A stretch of 64,000 bases of DNA from Chloroflexota bacterium (GTDB lineage Bacteria; Chloroflexota; Anaerolineae; Anaerolineales; Anaerolineaceae): NCBI GenBank assembly GCA_004347695.1, contig SLTK01000012.1:47215-111214 (forward strand). The letters are read 5' to 3'. Both the position numbers and the translations under genes were made by a program. Below, in pieces: positions 34,448 to 42,611 of the stretch; positions within the stretch are counted from its first letter, which is position 1; the number at the start of each line of letters is the position of its first letter. The notes beneath the pieces were generated by a model. That model ran no database searches. It was given only the letters and a program-made list of their open reading frames with translations, and was not told the DNA's origin.

Positions 34448-36478
34448 ATGCAAGAGAGTATTTTCTTGGGATTAATTAACAATGCAGCCTTGTTGCTAGC
34501 ACTCTGGGCTATCTATGGATTGGTTTCACTTCGATCGAGTCTTAAATCGATCTGGGAAAAAATACTATCAGGAATAGCCATTGGCAGTTTGGGTGTCGCG
34601 GTAATGTTTTCAACATTGCCATTTTCGCCAGGTGTTGTCTTCGACACACGGTCAATATTATTAAGTATTTCAGGTTTATTTTTTGGGCTAATTCCCGCGT
34701 CAATTGCCGCTGCTATGACAATTGTTTTTCGAATCTGGCAGGGTGGAGCAGGAACCACAATGGGGATTCTGGTAATTATCACATCGACAGCCATTGGCAT
34801 TAGTTGGCGTTATCTTAGAAAGAAGCAGGAAAAAGAAAGTAATTGGATTGAACTGTACATTTTTGGAATTATTGTTCATGTCGTTATGTTTTTTGATTCG
34901 TTGACTCTTCCGGAGGACGTATTTCCGCTTGTCTTTAGGAATGTTGCCCCTTCCGTTATGATTATTTATCCCATCGCCACCGTTGCATTAGGTCTATTAT
35001 TTTCGAATCAATTAACCAGAAAAAAGTTAAGTTTTGATTTGGAAAAGAGTGAAGCAAAATACCGAAATATCGTTGAAACGACAGAGGAAGGAATTTGTAC
35101 TTTTGATGAAAAAGGGGATTTCTATTTCATAAACCAAAAGTATTCCGATATGACGGGTTACACATTGTCGGAATTGATTGAACGTCCTTATGGCGATATG
35201 TTGAATATGCAAGGCAAAATGATTATCGCAGATAAAATGAAAAATCGAAAAATGGGCTTGCGAGAAAGCTACGAATTACAGCTATTAACGAAAACGGGGG
35301 AACTAATTTGGGTTAATGTTGCAGCTAATCCAATATTTGACGAAGAGGGCAACTTTTCAGGCGCTCTTGCAATGTATACGGACATCACAGACCGCGTTAG
35401 GCTCCAAGAAGAGTTGCGTAAGAGTGCAGAATACTACCGCATTCTTTTCCAACAATCTCCTCATCCTTATCAGGCGTTGGATGAAAATGGTTGTTTTAAT
35501 GATGTAAATGATATTTGGTTGGAAACTTTAGGTTACGCCAAAGCCGAAGTGATCAATAACTGGTTTGGTGATTTCTTGCACAATGAAGATAAAAAGAGAT
35601 TCGCGGACCAATATGCCAGTTTTTTGGAAAAAGGCGAGATACACGATTTAGATTTTAGAATGAGGCGAAAGAACGGGGAATATATCGATATTTCTTTTGA
35701 TGGCCGGATTGGTAAGACGGAATCAGGATCCTTTGATCAAGCTTATTGTTTGTGGCGAGATGTATCATTAATGCGAAAAGCTCAAATGGCATTAATTGAA
35801 AGCGAAGAGAAGTTACGAGCCTTAACAAATTATTTGCAGACTGCGATTGAAACCGATCGCGCTCATCTTGCCCGAGAGATACATGATGAATTTGGCCAGC
35901 TTTTAACTGGATTAAAAATGGACCTGGCTTGGTGTATGCGAAACAATTCAGAAAACAAAAAACTTTTAGGCCGTTTTGAATCAATGAATACTTATATCGA
36001 CGACGCCATAAAAATAAGTCGCCGTCTCACCTCAGAACTTAGGCCCGGTTTGCTCGATGACCTGGGGTTGATACCGGCAATGGAATGGTATGTTGGTGAA
36101 TTCAAGCACCGTTCGGACATTGATTGCCAATTAGTATGTCCCGAAAATGAACCAGCTTTAGATTCCTCGATAAAAACAACTGTATATCGGATATTTCAAG
36201 AGTCCCTAACTAACATAGCCCGTCATGCGCAAGCAACTAAAGCGCGAATTTCGCTATTATTCGAAAACAACACTTTGAAATTAGAAATAAAAGATGACGG
36301 GAGAGGAATTACCATTAACGAAATCAATAACAGCCGGTCTTTAGGACTATTAGGCATGCAAGAACGGGCTAGACAAAAAGGGGGGTATGTCGAAATATCT
36401 GGTAACACAAATAAAGGCACGATTGTGGTCGCATACTTCCCGCTCAGAGCACAATATGCGCCCGAGGAATTATTATGA
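34448..36478 (+). CDS. sensor histidine kinase, 5TM (LytS/YhcK type) - PAS - PAS - HisKA_3 - HATPase
   Basis: The 676-residue protein has five or six N-terminal membrane segments (about 5-190) of the LytS/YhcK 5TMR type (NNAALLLALWAIYGL; GLFFGLIPASIAAAM). Two PAS domains follow (about 200-315 and 325-445), then a NarL-family dimerisation helix, AREIHDEFGQLLTGLKMDL, with phospho-acceptor His479. An ATPase domain ends it (FQESLTNIARHAQATKA; IKDDGRGI). It senses a membrane or internal signal and phosphorylates the regulator encoded in overlap (ATGA). Its place before the Liv importer suggests a link to amino-acid supply. GC content is lower than in most of the window. Confidence 0.92.
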   Translation: MQESIFLGLINNAALLLALWAIYGLVSLRSSLKSIWEKILSGIAIGSLGVAVMFSTLPFSPGVVFDTRSILLSISGLFFGLIPASIAAAMTIVFRIWQGGAGTTMGILVIITSTAIGISWRYLRKKQEKESNWIELYIFGIIVHVVMFFDSLTLPEDVFPLVFRNVAPSVMIIYPIATVALGLLFSNQLTRKKLSFDLEKSEAKYRNIVETTEEGICTFDEKGDFYFINQKYSDMTGYTLSELIERPYGDMLNMQGKMIIADKMKNRKMGLRESYELQLLTKTGELIWVNVAANPIFDEEGNFSGALAMYTDITDRVRLQEELRKSAEYYRILFQQSPHPYQALDENGCFNDVNDIWLETLGYAKAEVINNWFGDFLHNEDKKRFADQYASFLEKGEIHDLDFRMRRKNGEYIDISFDGRIGKTESGSFDQAYCLWRDVSLMRKAQMALIESEEKLRALTNYLQTAIETDRAHLAREIHDEFGQLLTGLKMDLAWCMRNNSENKKLLGRFESMNTYIDDAIKISRRLTSELRPGLLDDLGLIPAMEWYVGEFKHRSDIDCQLVCPENEPALDSSIKTTVYRIFQESLTNIARHAQATKARISLLFENNTLKLEIKDDGRGITINEINNSRSLGLLGMQERARQKGGYVEISGNTNKGTIVVAYFPLRAQYAPEELL

Positions 36479-37104
36479 TAAGAATATTAATTGCTGATGA
36501 CCATGCGATAGTAAGACGTGGGGTCCGGGACATATTGACTGAAATGCCTGTTCCCATAGAAGTGTATGAGGCCAGTAGTGCAACCAGTGCAATCCACGAG
36601 ATTGCCAATCACCAATTCGACATCCTCATATTAGACATTTCCTTTCCGGATGGGAATGGGTTGGAAATATTTAATCAAATAAAAAATATCCGGCCCAATT
36701 CCAAAGTTCTTTTCTTAAGCATGTATCCTGAGGAACAATACGCTCGTCGCGCAATCAAGAATGGGGCATTTGGTTATCTTACAAAAGATAGTGCTCCAAC
36801 AGAACTTGTGGCAGCGATGCAAAGCATCATTTCCGGCAAAAAATATGTTACCTCAACACTTGCGCAAATACTTGTTGACGACTTGATCTCTCCGAATCCA
36901 AAAGAGCCGCATGAAACGCTCTCAGACAGGGAATTCCAGGTTATGCTAGAGTTAGCCAAAGGAAAAAAGACATCTGAAATTGCATCCGAACTGCTTATAA
37001 GCCCAAAAACTGTTAGCACTTATCGAGCCAGAGTATTCGAAAAATTAAACTTATCCACTACAGCTGAGTTAGTACGTTATGTAATGGTTAGAGGACTCAA
37101 ATAG
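36475..37104 (+). CDS. NarL/FixJ-family response regulator
   Basis: The 209-residue protein has a receiver domain with phospho-acceptor Asp54 in LILDISFPDGNGL and the switch Lys in YLTKDSAP. A LuxR-type helix-turn-helix lies at the C-terminus (LSDREFQVMLELAKGKKTSE; LLISPKTVSTYRARVFEKL). It overlaps the kinase gene by 4 bases and is its partner. The Liv operon that begins 185 bases downstream is a likely target; I see no clear operator. Confidence 0.94.
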   Translation: MIRILIADDHAIVRRGVRDILTEMPVPIEVYEASSATSAIHEIANHQFDILILDISFPDGNGLEIFNQIKNIRPNSKVLFLSMYPEEQYARRAIKNGAFGYLTKDSAPTELVAAMQSIISGKKYVTSTLAQILVDDLISPNPKEPHETLSDREFQVMLELAKGKKTSEIASELLISPKTVSTYRARVFEKLNLSTTAELVRYVMVRGLK

Positions 37105-37289
37105 ACAGGATATTTAATAAGGGGTTGTGTGAAATTTCCTACAACCTGCAATGGCATATTCTTACAATGAATCTATTAATCTGACTGATATACATCCATT
37201 TGGCAAGTGTCTATATTTATATTTACTGAGATGGTCTCTAAATATTTCCACCCATTGTATTCCCTAACATAACTTAATACGGAGGAGAA

Positions 37290-38459
37290 ATGAGCAAGAA
37301 ACTTGTCCTTGTAATGCTTGCGATTTTAATCGCAGCAACATTGGTCGGTTGTGGCACTGCAAAACCAGCGGAAAAACAGACCGTAAAAATAGGTTTTATT
37401 GGTCCATTGTCAGGTGGGGGAGCTGCAGTGGGAATTGGCGCCAAAAATTCTTTCCAGCTTAAAGTGGATGAAGTCCTGGCCGATGGCACCTATCCCTATA
37501 ACATCGTCGTGGTGTATGAAGATGATGCATCTGACCCTGCAACAGGTGTAGCTGCCGCCACAAAAATCGCTTCAGATCCCGATGTGGTAGCTGCTGCAAC
37601 CCATTGGAATAGTCCGGTCGGCCTTGCAACTGTAGACATCTTTCATAAGTATGGAGTTGCACAGGTTTTCTGGGGCACTATCCATAGGGACATCATTTAT
37701 GGGAATGATTACAAAGAACCTGTTCGCGTGATTCCTACTTCCGAACAAAGCATGGAATTAGCAGCAGAATATGCCGTCAAATTTGATCGGATGGAATGGG
37801 TGATCATCAACGACACAACGGATTATGGCACGAAGATCCGCGATGAATTCACGACTTCCCTGGAAAAACGTGGCGGTAAGGTGCTTGAAGCCATAGGCGT
37901 TACAGTTGGTCAACAGGATTTTTCTGCGGTAATAACCCGCGTAAAAGAATTAAATCCTGAAGGAATTTTTTACGCTGGTGTAACCACTGAAGCAGCGGGT
38001 GTCCGCATTCAATCTGTGAAAATGGGGCTAACGGATGTAATTTTCATGGGCCCTCCCGGCATCCAGTCTGATACTTTTGGCGAGATTACGCAGGCGGATG
38101 CTGAAGGTACATTTGTCTCCGGCACCTTTGACGTTAATAGTTCAGAGGCAGGCAAGGCTTTCGTGGCGGCTTACAATGCGAAATACACTGAACCATTCGA
38201 ACAAAATGGTCCTTATGCCTATGATTCGGCGGCCATCATCCTTGAAGCTTTGAAAGCTGTCGGCCCAGACAGAACAAAGATTGTGGATTATATCCTCTCA
38301 CACACATTCAAAGGTGTGATCGGCGACATCCAATGGGATGAATATGGTCAGAACGGCGTAGGTGGTTTGACAATGTATGTCAACCAGGACCAGAAATGGG
38401 TCAAATTCGAAGACTCGGAATATGCCAGTGGCGTGAGAACATTCCCCTGGGTTAAATAA
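37290..38459 (+). CDS. livK: branched-chain amino acid ABC transporter substrate-binding lipoprotein
   Basis: The 389-residue protein has a lipoprotein signal (LIAATLVGCGTAK) and the LivJ/LivK pattern: VKIGFIGPLSGGGAAVGIGA, VVAAATHWNSPVGLA, and FEQNGPYAYDSAAIILEALK. It binds a branched-chain amino acid or a related small acid or amide outside the membrane. ACGGAGGAGA precedes the ATG. A strong hairpin follows the gene, before the permease genes. The ligand cannot be fixed from sequence; the methylmalonyl-CoA epimerase at the end of the operon suggests valine or isoleucine. Confidence 0.88.
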   Translation: MSKKLVLVMLAILIAATLVGCGTAKPAEKQTVKIGFIGPLSGGGAAVGIGAKNSFQLKVDEVLADGTYPYNIVVVYEDDASDPATGVAAATKIASDPDVVAAATHWNSPVGLATVDIFHKYGVAQVFWGTIHRDIIYGNDYKEPVRVIPTSEQSMELAAEYAVKFDRMEWVIINDTTDYGTKIRDEFTTSLEKRGGKVLEAIGVTVGQQDFSAVITRVKELNPEGIFYAGVTTEAAGVRIQSVKMGLTDVIFMGPPGIQSDTFGEITQADAEGTFVSGTFDVNSSEAGKAFVAAYNAKYTEPFEQNGPYAYDSAAIILEALKAVGPDRTKIVDYILSHTFKGVIGDIQWDEYGQNGVGGLTMYVNQDQKWVKFEDSEYASGVRTFPWVK

Positions 38460-38473
38460 CACAATTTGGATAC

Positions 38474-38506
38474 GTGAAAGCGCGCGCATCCCCCGCGCGC
38501 TTTCAC
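38474..38506 (+). terminator. intercistronic hairpin after livK
   Basis: GTGAAAGCGCGCG (38474-38486) and CGCGCGCTTTCAC (38494-38506) are perfect 13-bp arms around a 7-nt loop. No T-run follows. It probably reduces read-through or protects the binding-protein mRNA, which is usually needed in excess over the permeases. Confidence 0.7.
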
Positions 38507-38537
38507 ATACTTATAAAAAATCGGCAGGAATTATAAG

Positions 38538-39458
38538 GTGAATACATTTTTTCAACTCCTGATATCGGCATTATTAGTCAGCAGCCTTTACACTCTTGTG
38601 GCAGTAGGGTTCACTATGTATGTTGGCGTAATTAACCTGGCCAATTTTTCACATGGTGACACCTGTGTCATGGGTACTTTTCTATTGATGCCGCTCTTCC
38701 TTTTTGCCACAAAAATGGGTTGGATGACCCCATTAGCAGGGTTGGTAATCCCGGCTTTGATTATCCTGGTAATTCTTGTAACTGGCTTATGGGGAGCTGG
38801 TATTTACAAAATACTTGTAAAACCTCTTCTAGTTGCGCCTCGCCTTATTTTGTTGCTTGCATCTGTAGCCGCGGGCCAAGTTATTCGCGAAGCGATTCGC
38901 GTTATTTATCCAAATGGCAGTAATCCCCAGGTTTTCCCCAAGTTGTTACCGAGCGGAGGGATTGAACTATCCGGTTTAACACTGGGTTATGACTCATTGA
39001 CAATCATTTTTCTTACCATTGCCTGCATCATCAGCCTTAATTTCATTATTCAGAGAACAAAAATGGGTCTGGCAATGCGAGCTGTGTCGCAGAATTCAGA
39101 TGTCTCGCAAATAATGGGGATTAATATCGAGAAGACGATCATTTCTGTTTTTATCCTTGGCTCGGCGTTAGCCGGCCTGGCAGGAATATTAAATGGTACG
39201 TATTATGGAATTGCAAAATTCAACCTTGGAAGCAACCTGGGAATTAAAGGTTTCTCGGCAGCAGTAATTGGCGGTTTAGGAGATTTCCAGGGAGCTATTA
39301 TCGGGGGAGTACTGTTAGGGTTTATTGAAGTATTTGCCTCAGCGTACATCCCAAATGGTTCACAGTATCAGGATGTGTTCTCATTCCTGGCTGTGATTGC
39401 ATTTCTAATATTCCGACCTAGCGGAATTTTAGGTGAAAAAATATTCGAGAAGGTTTAG
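38538..39458 (+). CDS. livH: branched-chain amino acid ABC transporter permease (LivH family)
   Basis: The 306-residue membrane protein starts at a GTG with AGGA 8 bases upstream. It has LivH motifs, GVINLANFSHGDTCVMGTF near residue 30, GLAMRAVSQNSDVSQIMGIN near 180, and GLGDFQGAIIGGVLLGFIE near 255. It forms half of the membrane channel with the LivM protein encoded next. Confidence 0.93.
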   Translation: MNTFFQLLISALLVSSLYTLVAVGFTMYVGVINLANFSHGDTCVMGTFLLMPLFLFATKMGWMTPLAGLVIPALIILVILVTGLWGAGIYKILVKPLLVAPRLILLLASVAAGQVIREAIRVIYPNGSNPQVFPKLLPSGGIELSGLTLGYDSLTIIFLTIACIISLNFIIQRTKMGLAMRAVSQNSDVSQIMGINIEKTIISVFILGSALAGLAGILNGTYYGIAKFNLGSNLGIKGFSAAVIGGLGDFQGAIIGGVLLGFIEVFASAYIPNGSQYQDVFSFLAVIAFLIFRPSGILGEKIFEKV

Positions 39459-39470
39459 GTCGCAATTACA

Positions 39471-40688
39471 ATGAGTCATTCGAATACTGGAATTCCTAAC
39501 TCAAATGCGTTTATCAATAGGATCATCACGCCATTCCTATTGTTCGTTGTTGTTGCAATAGTGTATGCAATTGTCGCCTACGAGAGTGTGGTGGTTACGC
39601 TGCTTAGCCTGGTGATTGGGGCTAGTTTGTTCGTTGGATATTCAAAAATCCCTGGCCTCAAAGAGATCATTAAAGAATCTATCCGAAAAGACAAAATTAT
39701 CCTGTTGGTCACAGGCTTAGTCTTAGCGATTGCGATTCCTTTAACCTTACGGAGCCAACCCTACATCATTCATATCCTTGTCATAGCAGAGATCTCGATC
39801 ATCCTTGCGCTGGGTTTAAACTTCCAGGTGGGCAGCACAGGAATTCCTAATTTAGGCTATGCAGCTTTTTATGGGGTCGGTGCTTACGCATCTGCACTGC
39901 TTTCGACACGCCTTGGGATTTCATTTTGGATCTCCCTGCTGGCAGCCGGGTTTATTGCAGCATTGTTTGGCTGGCTGGTTGGTCTGCCAACCCTCAAGAC
40001 CCGCTCCTACCATATGGCTTTGGTCAGCATCGCTTTCGGCCTGGTTACCTATATTATGTTGAACAACTTGGCCTTTACCGGAGGGCCTAACGGTATCAAA
40101 AACATCCCCGCTCCCGAAATATTTGGCTGGTCTCTGTTCTCCTCCATTAAAATTTTTGGTAATGCATATCCAGTCCAATTGAACTTTTACTACTTGGTAC
40201 TATTCATTACCCTTTTAATGGTGGTTGTTTCCCACTTTGTCTATAACTCAAAGATCGGATTGTTCTGGAATGCAGTGCGGGAAGATGAAATCGCTGCAAA
40301 ATGCAGCGGGATTAATGCTTCGGCTTTAAAACTGCTTTCTTTTTCTATGGGCGCATTTCTCGCCGGTATAGCAGGTGCGCTTTACGCACATTATGTCGGA
40401 TATATTTCACCTGAAAATTTCAACATGAACACATCCCTACAGGTTTTAGGGATGGTAATTATGGGCGGGATGGACAATATTTTCGGCGTCAGCATCGGCG
40501 CATTTATTCTTTCCGTTGCGCCCGAAAAGTTTCGAGCGCTGGCAGATTTCCGAATGCTCGCTACGGGGTTAATTATCCTTCTTATGCTTATGTTCCGCCC
40601 ATCAGGGATCATTAAACAACAAATACGGATTTACGCCACAAAATATTTCAGCTCTAAAAAATCAAGCAATGGTGATACCAATGGCTGA
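39471..40688 (+). CDS. livM: branched-chain amino acid ABC transporter permease (LivM family)
   Basis: The 405-residue protein has extra N-terminal membrane segments (about 15-85) before the LivM core: GLNFQVGSTGIPNLGYAAFY, TRSYHMALVSIAFGL, and AVREDEIAAKCSGINASALK, the loop that docks on the ATPase. It overlaps the start of livG by 8 bases. Confidence 0.92.
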   Translation: MSHSNTGIPNSNAFINRIITPFLLFVVVAIVYAIVAYESVVVTLLSLVIGASLFVGYSKIPGLKEIIKESIRKDKIILLVTGLVLAIAIPLTLRSQPYIIHILVIAEISIILALGLNFQVGSTGIPNLGYAAFYGVGAYASALLSTRLGISFWISLLAAGFIAALFGWLVGLPTLKTRSYHMALVSIAFGLVTYIMLNNLAFTGGPNGIKNIPAPEIFGWSLFSSIKIFGNAYPVQLNFYYLVLFITLLMVVVSHFVYNSKIGLFWNAVREDEIAAKCSGINASALKLLSFSMGAFLAGIAGALYAHYVGYISPENFNMNTSLQVLGMVIMGGMDNIFGVSIGAFILSVAPEKFRALADFRMLATGLIILLMLMFRPSGIIKQQIRIYATKYFSSKKSSNGDTNG

Positions 40689-41475
40689 ACCGCTTCTCAC
40701 AGTTGCCAACCTGACGATGAAATTCGGCGGCCTTACCGCTATCGACAATGTGTCATGGACTCTACATGAAGATGAAATCCTGGGTATCATCGGTCCAAAT
40801 GGAGCCGGAAAAACCACGGTATTCAATGTTGTATCCGGGCTATATACCCCCACTGGGGGCGAAATTCGCTTCCGGGAAACGCTGATCAATGGCCTGCCAC
40901 CCCATAAAATCGCAAAAATGGGAATTAAGCGCACCTTTCAACAAAGCCGTTTGTTCGATACTATCAGCGTGCTGGACAACGTGTTGATCGGAATGGCAAC
41001 CATTTCTAAGGGAATATTTGTAAATTCGCTTTTTAGACGCGACTTACTCTCCAAAGAATTAGCCCTGAATATTAAAGATGGTTTAGAGCTCCTCCACCAC
41101 TTCAGCGATTACCTGGCTGAGAATCTCTATCGTCGAGCAGGTGACCTGGTTCCAGGAGAACGCCGAAAACTTGAAATCTGCCGCGCATTAGCATCGAACC
41201 CGGATATTTTATTATTAGATGAACCAGCAGCTGGCATGGATCCGAATGAATCTGCCGAATTAATGGATGACATTCTTAAGATTAGGGCTTTGAAAAAAGG
41301 AATAGGTATCATCCTAATCGAACACGACATGGCAGTCGTACAAAAAACAGCGAATTTTATCGTAGTGCTTTCTTATGGGAAAGAGATTGCCAGGGGCACA
41401 TTCGCTGAAGTTTCTTCGAATCCATTGGTTCAGGAAGCTTATTTAGGAAGCGAGTCAGAATATGCTAGAAGTTAA
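40681..41475 (+). CDS. livG: branched-chain amino acid ABC transporter ATP-binding protein (LivG)
   Basis: The 264-residue ATPase has Walker A GPNGAGKTT, the LivG motif RTFQQSRLFD, a signature region VPGERRKLEICRAL (LSGGQ is replaced by VPGER), and Walker B ILLLDEPAAGMDPNE. I start it at 40681, which aligns with LivG proteins; an ATG four codons earlier is also possible. It overlaps livF by 14 bases. Confidence 0.93.
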   Translation: MAEPLLTVANLTMKFGGLTAIDNVSWTLHEDEILGIIGPNGAGKTTVFNVVSGLYTPTGGEIRFRETLINGLPPHKIAKMGIKRTFQQSRLFDTISVLDNVLIGMATISKGIFVNSLFRRDLLSKELALNIKDGLELLHHFSDYLAENLYRRAGDLVPGERRKLEICRALASNPDILLLDEPAAGMDPNESAELMDDILKIRALKKGIGIILIEHDMAVVQKTANFIVVLSYGKEIARGTFAEVSSNPLVQEAYLGSESEYARS

Positions 41476-42172
41476 TGCAATAAATGTAAAGTACGGCAAA
41501 TCGATTGTTTTACAGGATGTTTCATTATCGATACAACAAGGTGAAATTGTTACGATATTGGGGCCTAATGGATCAGGAAAAACAACGCTTGTCCGAAGTA
41601 TTGTCGGATTAACACCCATAACTTCGGGTGAGGTCAACTTTTTTGGACAAAAACTAAACCACCTGAAGTCCCACCAAATTGTAGCAAAGGGAATCGTTGT
41701 TGTGCCGGAAGGCCGTGGGATATTTCCAAAATTATCGGTTGAGGACAACCTTAGAACGGGCTATATTTTTCTAGAGAACGATCGAGATGTTATGCTAGAA
41801 AAAATTCAGGATGCTTATACCCGTTTCCCCATCCTTGGTCAACGACGGAATCAGTTAGCTGGAACATTATCGGGTGGAGAGCAAACAATGTTGGCGGTTT
41901 CTCGTGCGATGATGCGTAAACCTAAGCTGCTTTTAATGGATGAGCCATCCTTGGGTTTGTCGCCGAAACTGGTCCAACAAACATTCAACATCATACAAGA
42001 GCTGCATCAAGCGGGTACATCGATCTTATTAATTGAACAGAATGCTGTCAAGGCTTTGGCTATATGTGATCGTGGTTATATTCTCCAAAAAGGGAAAGTA
42101 GTCCTCAATGGACCTAAGCAGCTATTAATTTCGGATGAAAGGGTCCACAAAGCTTATTTTGCGATGGAGTAA
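41462..42172 (+). CDS. livF: branched-chain amino acid ABC transporter ATP-binding protein (LivF)
   Basis: The 236-residue ATPase has Walker A GPNGSGKTT, the LivF motif VPEGRGIFPKLSVEDNL, the signature LSGGEQ and Walker B LLLMDEPSLGLSPKLV. With LivG it drives the importer. Confidence 0.95.
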   Translation: MLEVNAINVKYGKSIVLQDVSLSIQQGEIVTILGPNGSGKTTLVRSIVGLTPITSGEVNFFGQKLNHLKSHQIVAKGIVVVPEGRGIFPKLSVEDNLRTGYIFLENDRDVMLEKIQDAYTRFPILGQRRNQLAGTLSGGEQTMLAVSRAMMRKPKLLLMDEPSLGLSPKLVQQTFNIIQELHQAGTSILLIEQNAVKALAICDRGYILQKGKVVLNGPKQLLISDERVHKAYFAME

Positions 42173-42174
42173 GC

Positions 42175-42579
42175 GTGATTAAGATCAAGAAAATAAACCA
42201 TATTGGCATTGCAGTAGAAAATTTAGAGAAATCAATGTGGTTTTGGAATGATGTCCTGGGATTAACCTTAATGAATGTTGAGGAGGTCCCATCTCACAAG
42301 GTAAAAGTGGCTTTCTTAAGAGCCGGTGATTCTGATATTGAACTTCTTACTCCTCTGGAAGGCAACTTTGTGATGGGAAAGTTTGTTCAAGAAAAAGGTG
42401 GGGGGCTTGATCATCTTTGTCTGGAAGTTGAAAATATCGAAGCGGTTCTTGTGGAATTACAAGAGAACGGTATAAAGTTATTGGATGAAACCCCCAAAGT
42501 TTTGCCAGGTAGAAAAATTGCTTTTGTTAACCCATCTTCATCAGATGGGGTGCTGCTGGAATTTTATGAGCTAATCTAA
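42175..42579 (+). CDS. mce: methylmalonyl-CoA epimerase (VOC family)
   Basis: The 134-residue protein starts at a GTG two bases after livF. KINHIGIAVENLEKSMWFW and GGGLDHLCLEVENIEAVL provide the His residues of the metal site, and a C-terminal Glu (LLEFYELI) completes it. It interconverts (S)- and (R)-methylmalonyl-CoA in propionyl-CoA use, a route fed by valine, isoleucine, Met and Thr. Its place in the Liv operon supports transport of such amino acids. No mutase or propionyl-CoA carboxylase gene is adjacent. Confidence 0.9.
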   Translation: MIKIKKINHIGIAVENLEKSMWFWNDVLGLTLMNVEEVPSHKVKVAFLRAGDSDIELLTPLEGNFVMGKFVQEKGGGLDHLCLEVENIEAVLVELQENGIKLLDETPKVLPGRKIAFVNPSSSDGVLLEFYELI

Positions 42580-42611
42580 CCTTCAGCCTGACTACTATGT
42601 CTTGATCCTGT

